Positions 17,890 to 26,800 of a DNA stretch of 43,321 nt are shown piece by piece. The DNA comes from a virus: positions 1 through 43,321 of the IMG/VR virus record IMGVR_UViG_3300007735_000736; one strand, written 5' to 3'. Positions within the stretch are counted from its first letter, which is position 1, and each line of letters begins with the position of its first letter. Position numbers and translations under genes: made by a program. Under the pieces are notes generated by a model. That model was not told the origin of the DNA and made no database searches. It worked only from the letters and a program-made list of their open reading frames with translations.

Positions 17890-18510
17890 ATGGGGTCAAT
17901 AACACGATTTGATATACAATCATATAAAGACAGATATAATTTAACATATTTCATTGAGACAGGAACTTTATATGGAGATAGCGTTGCACATGCCGCCCAA
18001 TTTGACTTCGAAAAAATATTTTCTTTTGAAGTGTACAAACCGCTATATGAAAAATCAAAGGAGAGATTTATAAACGACCAGAGAATTGTTATATTAAACG
18101 AGGATTCCGGCAAAGGAATAGAAAATTTGAACACTCAAGTAAAAGGCAATGCATTATTTTTTCTAGATGCACACTTTCCGGGGGCGGATGCGGGATATAC
18201 CCAATACAATGAGGAAAAAAATAATGATACTAAAATGCCACTCTTAAACGAACTCAAAGGTATTTTGAACAGAGCAAGCGAATATAAAGACGTTATAATA
18301 ATAGATGACTATAGAATATTCGAGGTCGACCATAGAATACAATACGCAGATGTAGACGGACATTTGAAATCAATAGGAAAAGGCGATATCAAACGCACCG
18401 ATTTAGTGCACTTTAACTTAATGGAGTTTTTACAAAGCACATTTAGTGAATATTTTAATATTGATTTAGATTTTAGGGACGAAGGATATGTCGTGCTGAC
18501 ACATAGATAA
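17890..18510 (+). CDS. SAM-dependent methyltransferase-like protein
   Basis: The ATG at 17890 gives 206 residues. An upstream in-frame ATG would overlap the previous gene by 32 bases and is less likely. YFIETGTLYGDSVAHAA is a class I Rossmann SAM-binding loop; IFSFEVYKPLYEKSK ends strand 2 with an acidic residue; NALFFLDAHFPG gives the acidic active-site edge, and VIIIDDYRIF the following strand. It is related to the next gene. A sugar O-methyltransferase is the natural guess in a glycan island. Confidence 0.6.
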   Translation: MGSITRFDIQSYKDRYNLTYFIETGTLYGDSVAHAAQFDFEKIFSFEVYKPLYEKSKERFINDQRIVILNEDSGKGIENLNTQVKGNALFFLDAHFPGADAGYTQYNEEKNNDTKMPLLNELKGILNRASEYKDVIIIDDYRIFEVDHRIQYADVDGHLKSIGKGDIKRTDLVHFNLMEFLQSTFSEYFNIDLDFRDEGYVVLTHR

Positions 18511-18519
18511 AGACAAAAT

Positions 18520-19134
18520 ATGGAGTTTGTAAATTACAACAAAGATGATCATAGATGGGAAAGGGTAAAAGACCATTCATGGTGCCAAGAAGTACCAAAT
18601 CCATTCATGCAAATTTTGTATATTTATTCAGACAAAATACCTTCTTTGAAAAATATTGATCTTGCAATCGAAACAGGCACCTACGAAGGATTCACTGCAG
18701 AAATTTTCTCAAACCACTTCAAAAAGGTATACACAACAGAAAAATACACAGATAACAATAGTTATAACAGTAATACAAAATTACAAGATATTTATGAAAA
18801 ATTGACCATTCTGCATCCGAATATTGCATTTCACACGGGGGATTCGGTTCCATTTCTCAATGACATTTTAGCGAAAAATAATTCCGACCAATTTGTAATT
18901 TTATTGGACGCACATACATACGACCACTCTCCAGTTATACAAGAATTAGAATCTATTAGATCTAATTCAAAAAGAAATGATCATATTATTTTAATTGATG
19001 ATTGTATTGATTTAGGATCTAAAGGATGGCCGACTCGCGACGAGTTCGAAGAATCTATTAAAAAAATAAACACCGAGTATGTTATAGATTACACACAATA
19101 TGGCCGTGGTGTGGTAATTATATACCCAAAATAA
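18520..19134 (+). CDS. SAM-dependent methyltransferase-like protein, paralogue of previous
   Basis: A 204-residue protein of the same kind as its neighbour: DLAIETGTYEGFTAEIF, then KKVYTTEKYTD, then VILLDAHTYDHSPV and HIILIDDCIDLG in the same order and spacing. The pair likely arose by duplication and may methylate different hydroxyls of one glycan. No more specific family can be given. Confidence 0.6.
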   Translation: MEFVNYNKDDHRWERVKDHSWCQEVPNPFMQILYIYSDKIPSLKNIDLAIETGTYEGFTAEIFSNHFKKVYTTEKYTDNNSYNSNTKLQDIYEKLTILHPNIAFHTGDSVPFLNDILAKNNSDQFVILLDAHTYDHSPVIQELESIRSNSKRNDHIILIDDCIDLGSKGWPTRDEFEESIKKINTEYVIDYTQYGRGVVIIYPK

Positions 19135-19138
19135 ATTT

Positions 19139-19738
19139 ATGGACAACAGAAAAAATATATTTGATGCAGAACATTATCTATCATTAGATGATGGTTATCC
19201 TGAAAGACCGGTTTCTTGGTTTAAAGAAGCAATGTTACCTAGAATAAATGAGGTACTTGTTAACAAAAAACATTTACTTGATGTTGGCTGTGCTAGTGGA
19301 TATTATACAAAAGAATTTCAAAGAGAAGGATTAACTATAACTGGAATTGATTTTGCCAGTAATAGAATCGAACATGCTATTGCAAAATTCAGCAATCAGA
19401 CGCTGCAATTTATTAACGCAGAGTTAGAAAATTTTAAAACAAATGATATGTATGACTGCATGTTTACGTCGATGGTTATTCAACACATGCCACATCATAT
19501 TAAAATTCAAGCGTTCGAAAATTTAGCAAAGCATGCAACAGACGATTGTTTATTTTTGATGTATGATTTTAATAGCAATAAGGAAGATATTGGTAATGAT
19601 TGGGTTGAACCAGTAAGCCCCCAATGGCTTCGGAAGCATGTGCCGTGGTGGCAAGTCAAATCATGCGAACCATTCTGCAATGAATATGAAACTCCAAATA
19701 GCACCATTTGGGAATACCAACTTATCAAAACAAAATGA
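19139..19738 (+). CDS. Class I SAM methyltransferase (Methyltransf_11-like)
   Basis: A 199-residue methyltransferase with a textbook motif I (HLLDVGCASGYYTKEF), motif II ending in GIDFASNRIEHA, and YDCMFTSMVIQHMPHH as motif IV. Such enzymes methylate small molecules or sugars. The context suggests a sugar or nucleotide-sugar substrate. Its TGA stop overlaps the ATG of the epimerase gene. Confidence 0.8.
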   Translation: MDNRKNIFDAEHYLSLDDGYPERPVSWFKEAMLPRINEVLVNKKHLLDVGCASGYYTKEFQREGLTITGIDFASNRIEHAIAKFSNQTLQFINAELENFKTNDMYDCMFTSMVIQHMPHHIKIQAFENLAKHATDDCLFLMYDFNSNKEDIGNDWVEPVSPQWLRKHVPWWQVKSCEPFCNEYETPNSTIWEYQLIKTK

Positions 19739-20724
19739 ATAAAACAGCATTAGTTCTTGGCGCTGGTGGTTTTATTGGGAATCATTTGGTATCGAGATTA
19801 AAATCTGAAGGATATTGGGTAAGGGGTGTTGATCTAAAATACCCAGAATATTCCCAGACAGATGCAGACGAATTTGTAATCGCAGATTTAAGAGATTATA
19901 ATAAATGCTCATCGATAATAACCCCACCACACCAAACAGCGCACGATAATACACAGATATCATTTGATGAGGTATATCAATTGGCGGCTGATATGGGAGG
20001 AGCTGGATACATCTTTACTGGTGAAAATGACGCAAATATTATGCATAATTCGGCGATGATTAATTTAAATATTTGTGATCTCGCAGTGAAGTTTAATGTC
20101 AAAAAAGTATTTTATTCGAGCAGTGCATGCATATACCCCGCATATAATCAATTAGATCCTAATAATCCGAATTGCAGGGAAGATAGTGCGTACCCAGCAG
20201 CACCAGACTCTGAGTATGGCTGGGAAAAATTATTCAGTGAAAGACTGTATTTAACATATCATCGAAACTATAATTTAGATGTCAGAATTGCAAGATTCCA
20301 CAATATATATGGCCCTTTGGGTGCATGGAATAATGGAAAAGAAAAAGCACCCGCGGCCATTTGTAGAAAGGTGGCAATGGCTACAACTGAAATCGAAATA
20401 TGGGGCGATGGTGATCAAACAAGATCGTTCCTATATATCGATGAATGCATCGAAGGAATCCGACGTCTCATGGAGTCGGATTTTATTGGTCCAGTCAATT
20501 TGGGATCTGAAGAAATGGTTACAATCAATCAACTAGTTGATATTGCATGTTCTATTGAAAATAAACAATTAGCGAAGAAACACATTCCAGGACCAACTGG
20601 TGTCAGGGGACGCAATTCGGATAATACATTGATCGGCGAAATGCTTAACTGGAAACCAAACTATAGCCTATCAAAAGGCATTGAAAATACATACAATTGG
20701 ATTAAAACACAACTCAAATGTTGA
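19735..20724 (+). CDS. GDP-mannose 3,5-epimerase-like protein
   Basis: The ATG at 19735 gives 329 residues, an extended short-chain dehydrogenase. LGAGGFIGNHL binds NAD. The rest tracks plant GDP-D-mannose 3',5'-epimerase closely: ADMGGAGYI, SSACIYP with the catalytic Cys near residue 132, YGWEKLFSE with the Y-x3-K pair, RFHNIYGPLG, EKAPAAICRK, GDGDQTRSFLYIDE and GPTGVRGRNSDN. The reaction turns GDP-D-mannose into GDP-L-galactose (with GDP-L-gulose as by-product). It would feed the GT10-like enzyme of the island. Closely related UDP-sugar epimerases are unlikely given these motifs. Confidence 0.87.
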   Translation: MNKTALVLGAGGFIGNHLVSRLKSEGYWVRGVDLKYPEYSQTDADEFVIADLRDYNKCSSIITPPHQTAHDNTQISFDEVYQLAADMGGAGYIFTGENDANIMHNSAMINLNICDLAVKFNVKKVFYSSSACIYPAYNQLDPNNPNCREDSAYPAAPDSEYGWEKLFSERLYLTYHRNYNLDVRIARFHNIYGPLGAWNNGKEKAPAAICRKVAMATTEIEIWGDGDQTRSFLYIDECIEGIRRLMESDFIGPVNLGSEEMVTINQLVDIACSIENKQLAKKHIPGPTGVRGRNSDNTLIGEMLNWKPNYSLSKGIENTYNWIKTQLKC

Positions 20725-20749
20725 AAATGTATACGTCGTGATTTATATT
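20721..20749 (+). promoter_or_regulatory. Sigma70-like promoter before gene 46
   Basis: TTGAAA (20721-20726), a 17-base spacer and TATATT (20744-20749). The start codon of gene 46 is 7 bases after the -10 box, so the predicted transcript would have almost no leader. Confidence 0.45.
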
Positions 20750-20756
20750 AATCACA

Positions 20757-22568
20757 ATGAAGCGCGTCGTCTTAAAAAAATTAAAGATCAAAAATTTTCT
20801 AAGTATTGGGGATGAATGGGTTGAGCTTGATATTAAACCAGGCCTAACTTTCATTACGGGTTACAATCACGATAAGAATAGTTCAAATGGAGTCGGTAAA
20901 TCTGCATTGTTTACCGACTCCTTTTTCTTTTCGCTTTATGGCAATACCCTCCGAAAGCTAAACAAAAAAGAGATAGCAAATAATCTCACAGGAAAGCCTT
21001 GTAAGTCGGTCATTACATTTGACGTATATGACAATCACAATAAGGATGAATACGTCCTTATGCGGCAATTAGCACCGTCGAAAATGCAGCTGTATAAAAA
21101 TGGCATTGACATAACGCAGAATATTCGCGAGACTGATAATGTGATTGAGAGCACCATAAATGCTACTGCAGATGTATTCAAATACGCGGTTATTATGACG
21201 CTCAATGATTCTATCGGATTCATGAATCAGAATAAAAATGACCGCAGAAAATTCATTGAGAGCATATTGCATCTAGGTGTCTTCACTGACATGGCAAAGG
21301 TTCATTCGAAGATTATTTCCGAAACCAAGAAAGATTTTGAAGTGGCTTCGAGTAGATTAGATGACTCGAAAAAAACCCTTGCTCAATACGAAGAGCAGGC
21401 ACAAAAGAGTATTGAAAGAAGACAAAGCAAAGTCACAGAGTTACAAGAACGCATTCAATCAAATGCAGCAGAAATTGGTAGATTAACAGAAAAATTAAAT
21501 TCAATCGTAATACCTGATGCAGAAAAGTTGGCAATCAATAAACAACTCATTGAGCAAAAACAAGGAGAACTTCGAAAAACTAAAGATGTTGTTTTGACTA
21601 ATAAAACACGCATTGGCTTTGAAATAAAGATACACAAACAAAGGATAGCACATATCAGCAATCATGGCCCTTCATGTGATAAATGCCTGCGTGTTTTTAC
21701 TGAATCTGACATTAAAAACCAAGATGATGAAATTGAAAAATTAAAACAATCAATAGAAGAACATACACTCCAAATAACAAAATGGACTAATGTGCATAAT
21801 GAAATTGAATCAAGATTAATAAAATGTAGCGATGCATTGAATGAAATTAATCAAAAGCTGGTTTACGTCGAAACAAAGAAAAGCGAAAAATCAAGCATAG
21901 AGTCGCGCATTAATCAACTAAGAAATTGGACAGCCACTATTGAAAGTGATTTGGCTAATTTAAATCTAGAAGATGATGATTTTACGAAAATAATCAATAC
22001 CGCTGTCAGTCATCTTAACACAATCGAAAATAAAGTCAAAGAAGAGGCAGAGAAAATTGAAATTCTTGAAATAGTCAAGTTCTTGTTATCCGAAGAAGGT
22101 ATTAAGAAATTTATTGTCAAAAAAATTCTCAAGCTGCTTAATTCAAGACTTGCTCATTATCTAAAGGCATTAAACGCACCATGCACATGCACATTCGATG
22201 ACGTATTCGAAGAGAAAATTATCAATGATAAAGGAATTGAGTGTTCTTATGAATCCTTTTCTGGCGGTGAAAGAAAAAGAATTGATCTTGCAATGTTGTT
22301 CACATTCCAAGACATTCGCCGGTTGCAGTCTAATACAACGATTAACATTAGTGTGTATGATGAACTAATTGATTCTGCTTTATCCAGCGAAGGCGTTACT
22401 AGTGTTCTAGATATGCTTAGAGAAAGATCCATAAAATATAGTGAAGCGATGTATATCATTACGCACCGAAAAGAAAATGCAACACTCATGAACGACGCTA
22501 ATGTAATCTTTTTAGAGAAAAAAAATGGCATAACTGAATTGACATTGAGGGAAATGGCCACTATTTAA
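20757..22568 (+). CDS. 46: gp46-like recombination ATPase (Rad50/SbcC type)
   Basis: A 603-residue SMC-like ATPase (T4 gp46 is 560), the partner of the gp47 nuclease. Seen: NGVGKS Walker A near residue 45, long charged coiled-coil arms on each side of a zinc hook C-x2-C (SCDKCLRVF, near residue 307), the FSGGERKR signature near 501, and a Walker B/D-loop in SVYDELIDSALSSEG near 533 followed by ITHRKE. It lies downstream of the glycan island, separate from gene 47. Confidence 0.92.
   Translation: MKRVVLKKLKIKNFLSIGDEWVELDIKPGLTFITGYNHDKNSSNGVGKSALFTDSFFFSLYGNTLRKLNKKEIANNLTGKPCKSVITFDVYDNHNKDEYVLMRQLAPSKMQLYKNGIDITQNIRETDNVIESTINATADVFKYAVIMTLNDSIGFMNQNKNDRRKFIESILHLGVFTDMAKVHSKIISETKKDFEVASSRLDDSKKTLAQYEEQAQKSIERRQSKVTELQERIQSNAAEIGRLTEKLNSIVIPDAEKLAINKQLIEQKQGELRKTKDVVLTNKTRIGFEIKIHKQRIAHISNHGPSCDKCLRVFTESDIKNQDDEIEKLKQSIEEHTLQITKWTNVHNEIESRLIKCSDALNEINQKLVYVETKKSEKSSIESRINQLRNWTATIESDLANLNLEDDDFTKIINTAVSHLNTIENKVKEEAEKIEILEIVKFLLSEEGIKKFIVKKILKLLNSRLAHYLKALNAPCTCTFDDVFEEKIINDKGIECSYESFSGGERKRIDLAMLFTFQDIRRLQSNTTINISVYDELIDSALSSEGVTSVLDMLRERSIKYSEAMYIITHRKENATLMNDANVIFLEKKNGITELTLREMATI
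22539..22567 (+). promoter_or_regulatory. Sigma70-like promoter before GT-B gene
   Basis: TTGACA (22539-22544), a 17-base spacer and TATTTA (22562-22567), lying over the end of gene 46. A start 6-8 bases downstream would leave a leader of only a few bases before the ATG at 22581. Confidence 0.45.
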
Positions 22569-22580
22569 TTTCTAAATTAT

Positions 22581-23837
22581 ATGCATTTTAATACTCAGCC
22601 ACATATTCATGGTAGCGTTTTTGGCAAACCCGCATTTGGAAATTACAATCCAGAATTCTTCCGCAACAGGATGAATCAACAAATGGAGCAATTGAGAAAC
22701 TCTCAGCCGGTTGTCAATACTACTGAACCACCAGGCACGGGTCTTAAAAGAGCTATTCATTTCTATGCTGATTATGGTGGTTGCGGTTTATGGAGAATGT
22801 CGTGGCCTGAATTACTGATGAATGGATATAATAAATCTGTTGTCAATGGTTTGACTCAGATGAATACTGATCCAAACTTTTATAGACCAGTAAATGCCAT
22901 CAAATTACAAAGACAAGCAACTAATGAACAGCTCATGTTTGTCAAATTCTTAAAAGACTTGCAAAAGGAATTTGGTTTTAAATTAATCTATGAAGTGGAT
23001 GATGTCGTATTCTCTGAAGACATCCCATTGTACAATACCAGCAGACCAGCATTTACAGATCCAAAGATCAGAAGCAACATTATAGAAATTATTAATCTCT
23101 GTGATGAGATGTGTGTAGTCTCTCCATACATGAGAGATTACTATAAGAAAAAATCAGGCAAACAAGAAATCAATGTTATTCCAAATTATGCACCCAAATT
23201 CTGGCTTCATGATTTTTATGATCCAATCAAGATTGACAAGGGTTACGTCAAAAACAAAAAGAAACCGATAATTGGATACATGGGATCAGGCACTCATTTC
23301 GATCCAGCAAATACTGCAGACCAACAAGATGACTTTGCTCACGTCATTGAGGCGATCATCAAAACACGCAACAAATTCCAGTGGGTGTTTATGGGTGGTA
23401 TTCCTATGAAGTTGTTGCCTTTTGTAAATCGCAAAGAAATTATTCATGTGCCGTGGGTGAACATTTACGAAATGCCAAGAACATTTGGTTCGCTTGGTAT
23501 CAACGCTGTAATCGCACCACTGGCTCGCAATGAATTTAATCGCGCCAAATCTGATATCAAAATGCTTGAAGCCGGCGCTCTGGGTATTCCTGGTGTATAT
23601 CAAGACTTGGAGCCATATCAGCACGCCCCATTTAAATTCAAGACAGGCGATGAAATGATTTCTAAATTAGAAACACTACTTAAAGACAGAAATGAATACC
23701 TTAAGCAATCAGTGAAGGCACGCAAATTTGCAGAGAAGAGATGGCTAGATGACCATCTTGATGAACATGTTGAGATGCTGTTCAAGATGCCAAACGAAAA
23801 TAGACCTGCGATTACCAATAACGGATTCAATACATAA
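22581..23837 (+). CDS. GT-B (GT4-like) glycosyltransferase
   Basis: A 418-residue protein. A disordered N-terminus (about 55 residues) precedes a GT-B fold: DYGGCGLWRMSWPELLM, KLIYEVDDVVFSEDIP, VVSPYMRDYYKKKSG with VIPNYAP, then a second domain with IIGYMGSGTHFD, FQWVFMGG, and the donor-site part NRAKSDIKMLEAGALGIPGV. Similar proteins are common in T4-like phages. Acceptor could be glycan, virion protein or modified DNA; nothing here decides. It sits between 46 and 43, outside the island proper, with its own promoter-like sequence. Confidence 0.75.
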   Translation: MHFNTQPHIHGSVFGKPAFGNYNPEFFRNRMNQQMEQLRNSQPVVNTTEPPGTGLKRAIHFYADYGGCGLWRMSWPELLMNGYNKSVVNGLTQMNTDPNFYRPVNAIKLQRQATNEQLMFVKFLKDLQKEFGFKLIYEVDDVVFSEDIPLYNTSRPAFTDPKIRSNIIEIINLCDEMCVVSPYMRDYYKKKSGKQEINVIPNYAPKFWLHDFYDPIKIDKGYVKNKKKPIIGYMGSGTHFDPANTADQQDDFAHVIEAIIKTRNKFQWVFMGGIPMKLLPFVNRKEIIHVPWVNIYEMPRTFGSLGINAVIAPLARNEFNRAKSDIKMLEAGALGIPGVYQDLEPYQHAPFKFKTGDEMISKLETLLKDRNEYLKQSVKARKFAEKRWLDDHLDEHVEMLFKMPNENRPAITNNGFNT

Positions 23838-23842
23838 TTTGC

Positions 23843-23871
23843 TTGATTCATGAGCCACCACATGATATGAT
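23843..23871 (+). promoter_or_regulatory. Sigma70-like promoter before DNA polymerase gene
   Basis: TTGATT (23843-23848), a 17-base spacer and TATGAT (23866-23871). The start codon is 5 bases further on, so a transcript from here would begin at or within the ATG. It overlaps a hairpin at the same place, so one of the two readings may be chance. Confidence 0.35.
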
Positions 23872-23882
23872 ATCTCATGTGG
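23858..23882 (+). promoter_or_regulatory. Hairpin over the DNA polymerase start codon (possible translational operator)
   Basis: CCACATGA (23858-23865) and TCATGTGG (23875-23882) form a perfect 8-bp stem with a 9-base loop. The start ATG of gene 43 (23877-23879) lies inside the 3' arm. T4 gp43 represses its own translation by binding a hairpin at its initiation site. The loop sequence differs, so homology is not claimed. Confidence 0.5.
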
Positions 23883-26800
23883 AGAAATGTTTACTATGAC
23901 AATAGCCGCAAGAAGATTTTCTTGTGGAGTTGGGATAAAAATGGCAAACGCAAAATGTATGATTTTGAGTATGAGCCATTCTTGTATGTAGAGACGAACA
24001 GTGCTCAGTATGATGCAAAAAGTCTCTTCAATACCAACCTTAAAAAGATTGTATTCAAAAACGAATCGGCAAGAAATCAATATGTAAAAGATGCAGGCAT
24101 CAAGCGTGTATTCTACAACCTAAGAGCGGAGCAGCAATTTTTACTTGATCTTTATCGCGATAAAGAATTTGATTGGTCTCATTTGCCATTCAAAACATTT
24201 TATTTGGATATTGAAGTTTATACTGCAAAGTATAAAAATGATAAAAAAGTCAAAATGCGTAAGGCCAAGAATTCAAATGAAGTAATTGAAACAACACTGG
24301 GTGAAATCCGTGGAAATCAGCAAATACTTGAGCAATATGAAATCTGGGACGAAGAGACAAAGGAATGGACTTCATATCATAATTCATGCTATACTCATCA
24401 GTCAGAATTTCCAGAAGCAGACGAAGCAAAACATCCAATCAACGTAATCACAATTTATGATAACATATCTGAAAGCTTTTATAGTTGGGGTTTACATCCG
24501 TACGAAAAATCTGGCATCAACGCCGCGTTCTCATCACAAGGAATTAAAGAGTTGGATGTTCAGAGAATCCATTATACCTATTGTAGAACCGAAACCGAGT
24601 TGCTCCAAAAATTCCTAGAGTTTTGGTCTAAAGATTATCCAGATGCGGTCACGGGATGGAATATTGAAGGGTTTGATATTCCATATATCATTAATCGGAT
24701 TTCTTATGTTTTGGGAGAGGATGATGCAAAGATGCTCTCTCCTGTGCGCAAGCTTTATGTTCGACAAGGAATTGCTACAAAGTTTGGCAGAGAAATTAAT
24801 AAGTGGTATATTCGAGGAATGACTTGTCTTGATTATATGGACTTGTACAAGACCTTTAGTAGAGGCGAACAAGATTCATATTCTCTTAACAACATTGCAG
24901 CAGCAGAGCTTGAAATTGGTAAATTGGCTCACAATGCGTCGGATTTGGCAGCGCTTGCCGAAAGCGATTGGAATTCATTTGTTCATTACAATATTCATGA
25001 CGTAAATCTTGTCAGATTGTTGGATGAAAAATTGAATTATGTTACTATTGCGAGATTCTTAGCTTATAAAGGATTTACCAAAATCGAAGACTCATTGGGT
25101 AAAATTATGATAGTGACGGGCGCGATGTGCAAGGAAGCTAATCGCATGAATAAAATCATTCCGACATTCAATGCAGTTGCAACACAAGAGGATTATGTTG
25201 GTGGATATGTCAGAGAACCGCAGCGTGGATTGAATGAAGCAGTTGTATCATTTGACGCCAACTCCCTATATCCAAATACGATCATCACTCTGAATCTTTC
25301 ACCGGAAACAAAAATCGGTAAAATCATTTACAGGGATGATACCGAATGCAAAGTAAGATTTATCAACAAAAAAGAACAAGTATTTACCATAGACCAGCTT
25401 GAGGAATTTTGTACAAAAGGAAGGCTTGCATTATCACAAGCAGGTGTTTTGTATCGTCAAGATGTCAAAGGCATTTGTCCGGCTTTTATTGATTCTCTTT
25501 ATCAAGAACGGGTTGTTATCCAAAACCAAATTGAACAGCTTGAATCACAACAAGTAACACCAGAAATTAAACATAAGATTAAGCATTTGGATCAGATGCA
25601 GTACACAATCAAGATTTTCTTGAATTCTGCGTATGGTACTTATGCGAACAAATACAGTCCGTTCTATGATATTGATATGGCTGCAAGTATTACGGAAACA
25701 GGGCAGGCGGTTATTAAACAAGCAGCATCGATTGTTAATAAATTCTTTGTCGAGGAAAATGGCTTGCCGGATAAGGATTACATTATCTATGGGGATACTG
25801 ATAGTTGCGTTTCATCTACGATCATTAACACAAATAAAGGTGACATAACGATTGGCGAACTTTTTGACCAATACCAAAATGAAGATACTTTGATTATTGA
25901 TAGCGGACATGAAATACAGCCGATAGACAAGAACTGCAATTTACAATCATTGACATTTGACTCTAAAAACAAGGAAGTCAAATACGGCAATATTAAAAAT
26001 ATCATCAGACACAAAGTATCCAAGAAGAAATACCGAATAAAAGCAGGCGGAAAAGAAGTCATTATGACCGAAGACCATGGTTGTATGGTTTATCGTGATG
26101 GGCAATTACTAAGAGTTTCACCTTCAGATATTCGTAAAACAGATAAAATGGTTGTTTGTGGAATGTCAAATGCATTTAAAATAGTCGACATTGAAGAAGT
26201 CGAAGAAATAGGATCATTCGATGATGAGTATGTATATGACATTGAAATGGACGATGACACCGAACATACATTCTTTGCCAATAGCATATTAGTCCATAAC
26301 TCCATTTACTTGGCGATGAAGGATTATCTTGTAAAACATAATATTCCAATCTTAAAAGAAAACGGCGATGTTACAGAAGAATGTGTAGCAGCAACAGATA
26401 CACTGCAAACATTCATTAATGACAAAATCAATCATTGGGCACGCAATACATTACATTCAGTTGACCCGAGATATTTCTTCAAGAGAGAATCAATTTGTGA
26501 TGTTGGTCTTTTCTTGGAAAAGAAACGGTATATTCTCAGTGTTCGATATGATGGTAAAAGAAATAAGCACAAATACAAATATGTAGGAGTTGAAGTGCAG
26601 CGTAGTACGTATTCAAATGCAGTTAAGAAGTTGATGAAGGATATCATCACGACCGCGTTTAAATCAAAAGATCGTGTGATTACAGATGCAAAGTACAGAG
26701 AATGTTACGAGACTTTCAAGACATTGCCGATTGATGATATTGCATTGCGATCATCGATTAAGGATTATGAGAAATATGCTTCTCAATCAAATGGATTCAA

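Larger units (their letters stand above)
12389..20724 (+). other. Glycan biosynthesis island between genes 47 and 46
   Basis: Eleven same-strand genes, tightly packed and often overlapping, encode glycosyltransferase-like, methyltransferase-like and nucleotide-sugar epimerase proteins. Hand counts of sample lines give 13 of 60 and 14 of 60 G+C (15841-15900, 16801-16860) against 22 of 60 in uvsX (30121-30180), so part of the island is more AT-rich than the core. No integrase, transposase, direct repeat or attachment site is visible at either edge. The core nuclease pair 47 and 46 flanks it. Confidence 0.75.

Noticed and set aside
25806-26300. Homing endonuclease in the polymerase intein
   Set aside because: The intein is only 166 residues and no LAGLIDADG, HNH or GIY-YIG motif is visible.
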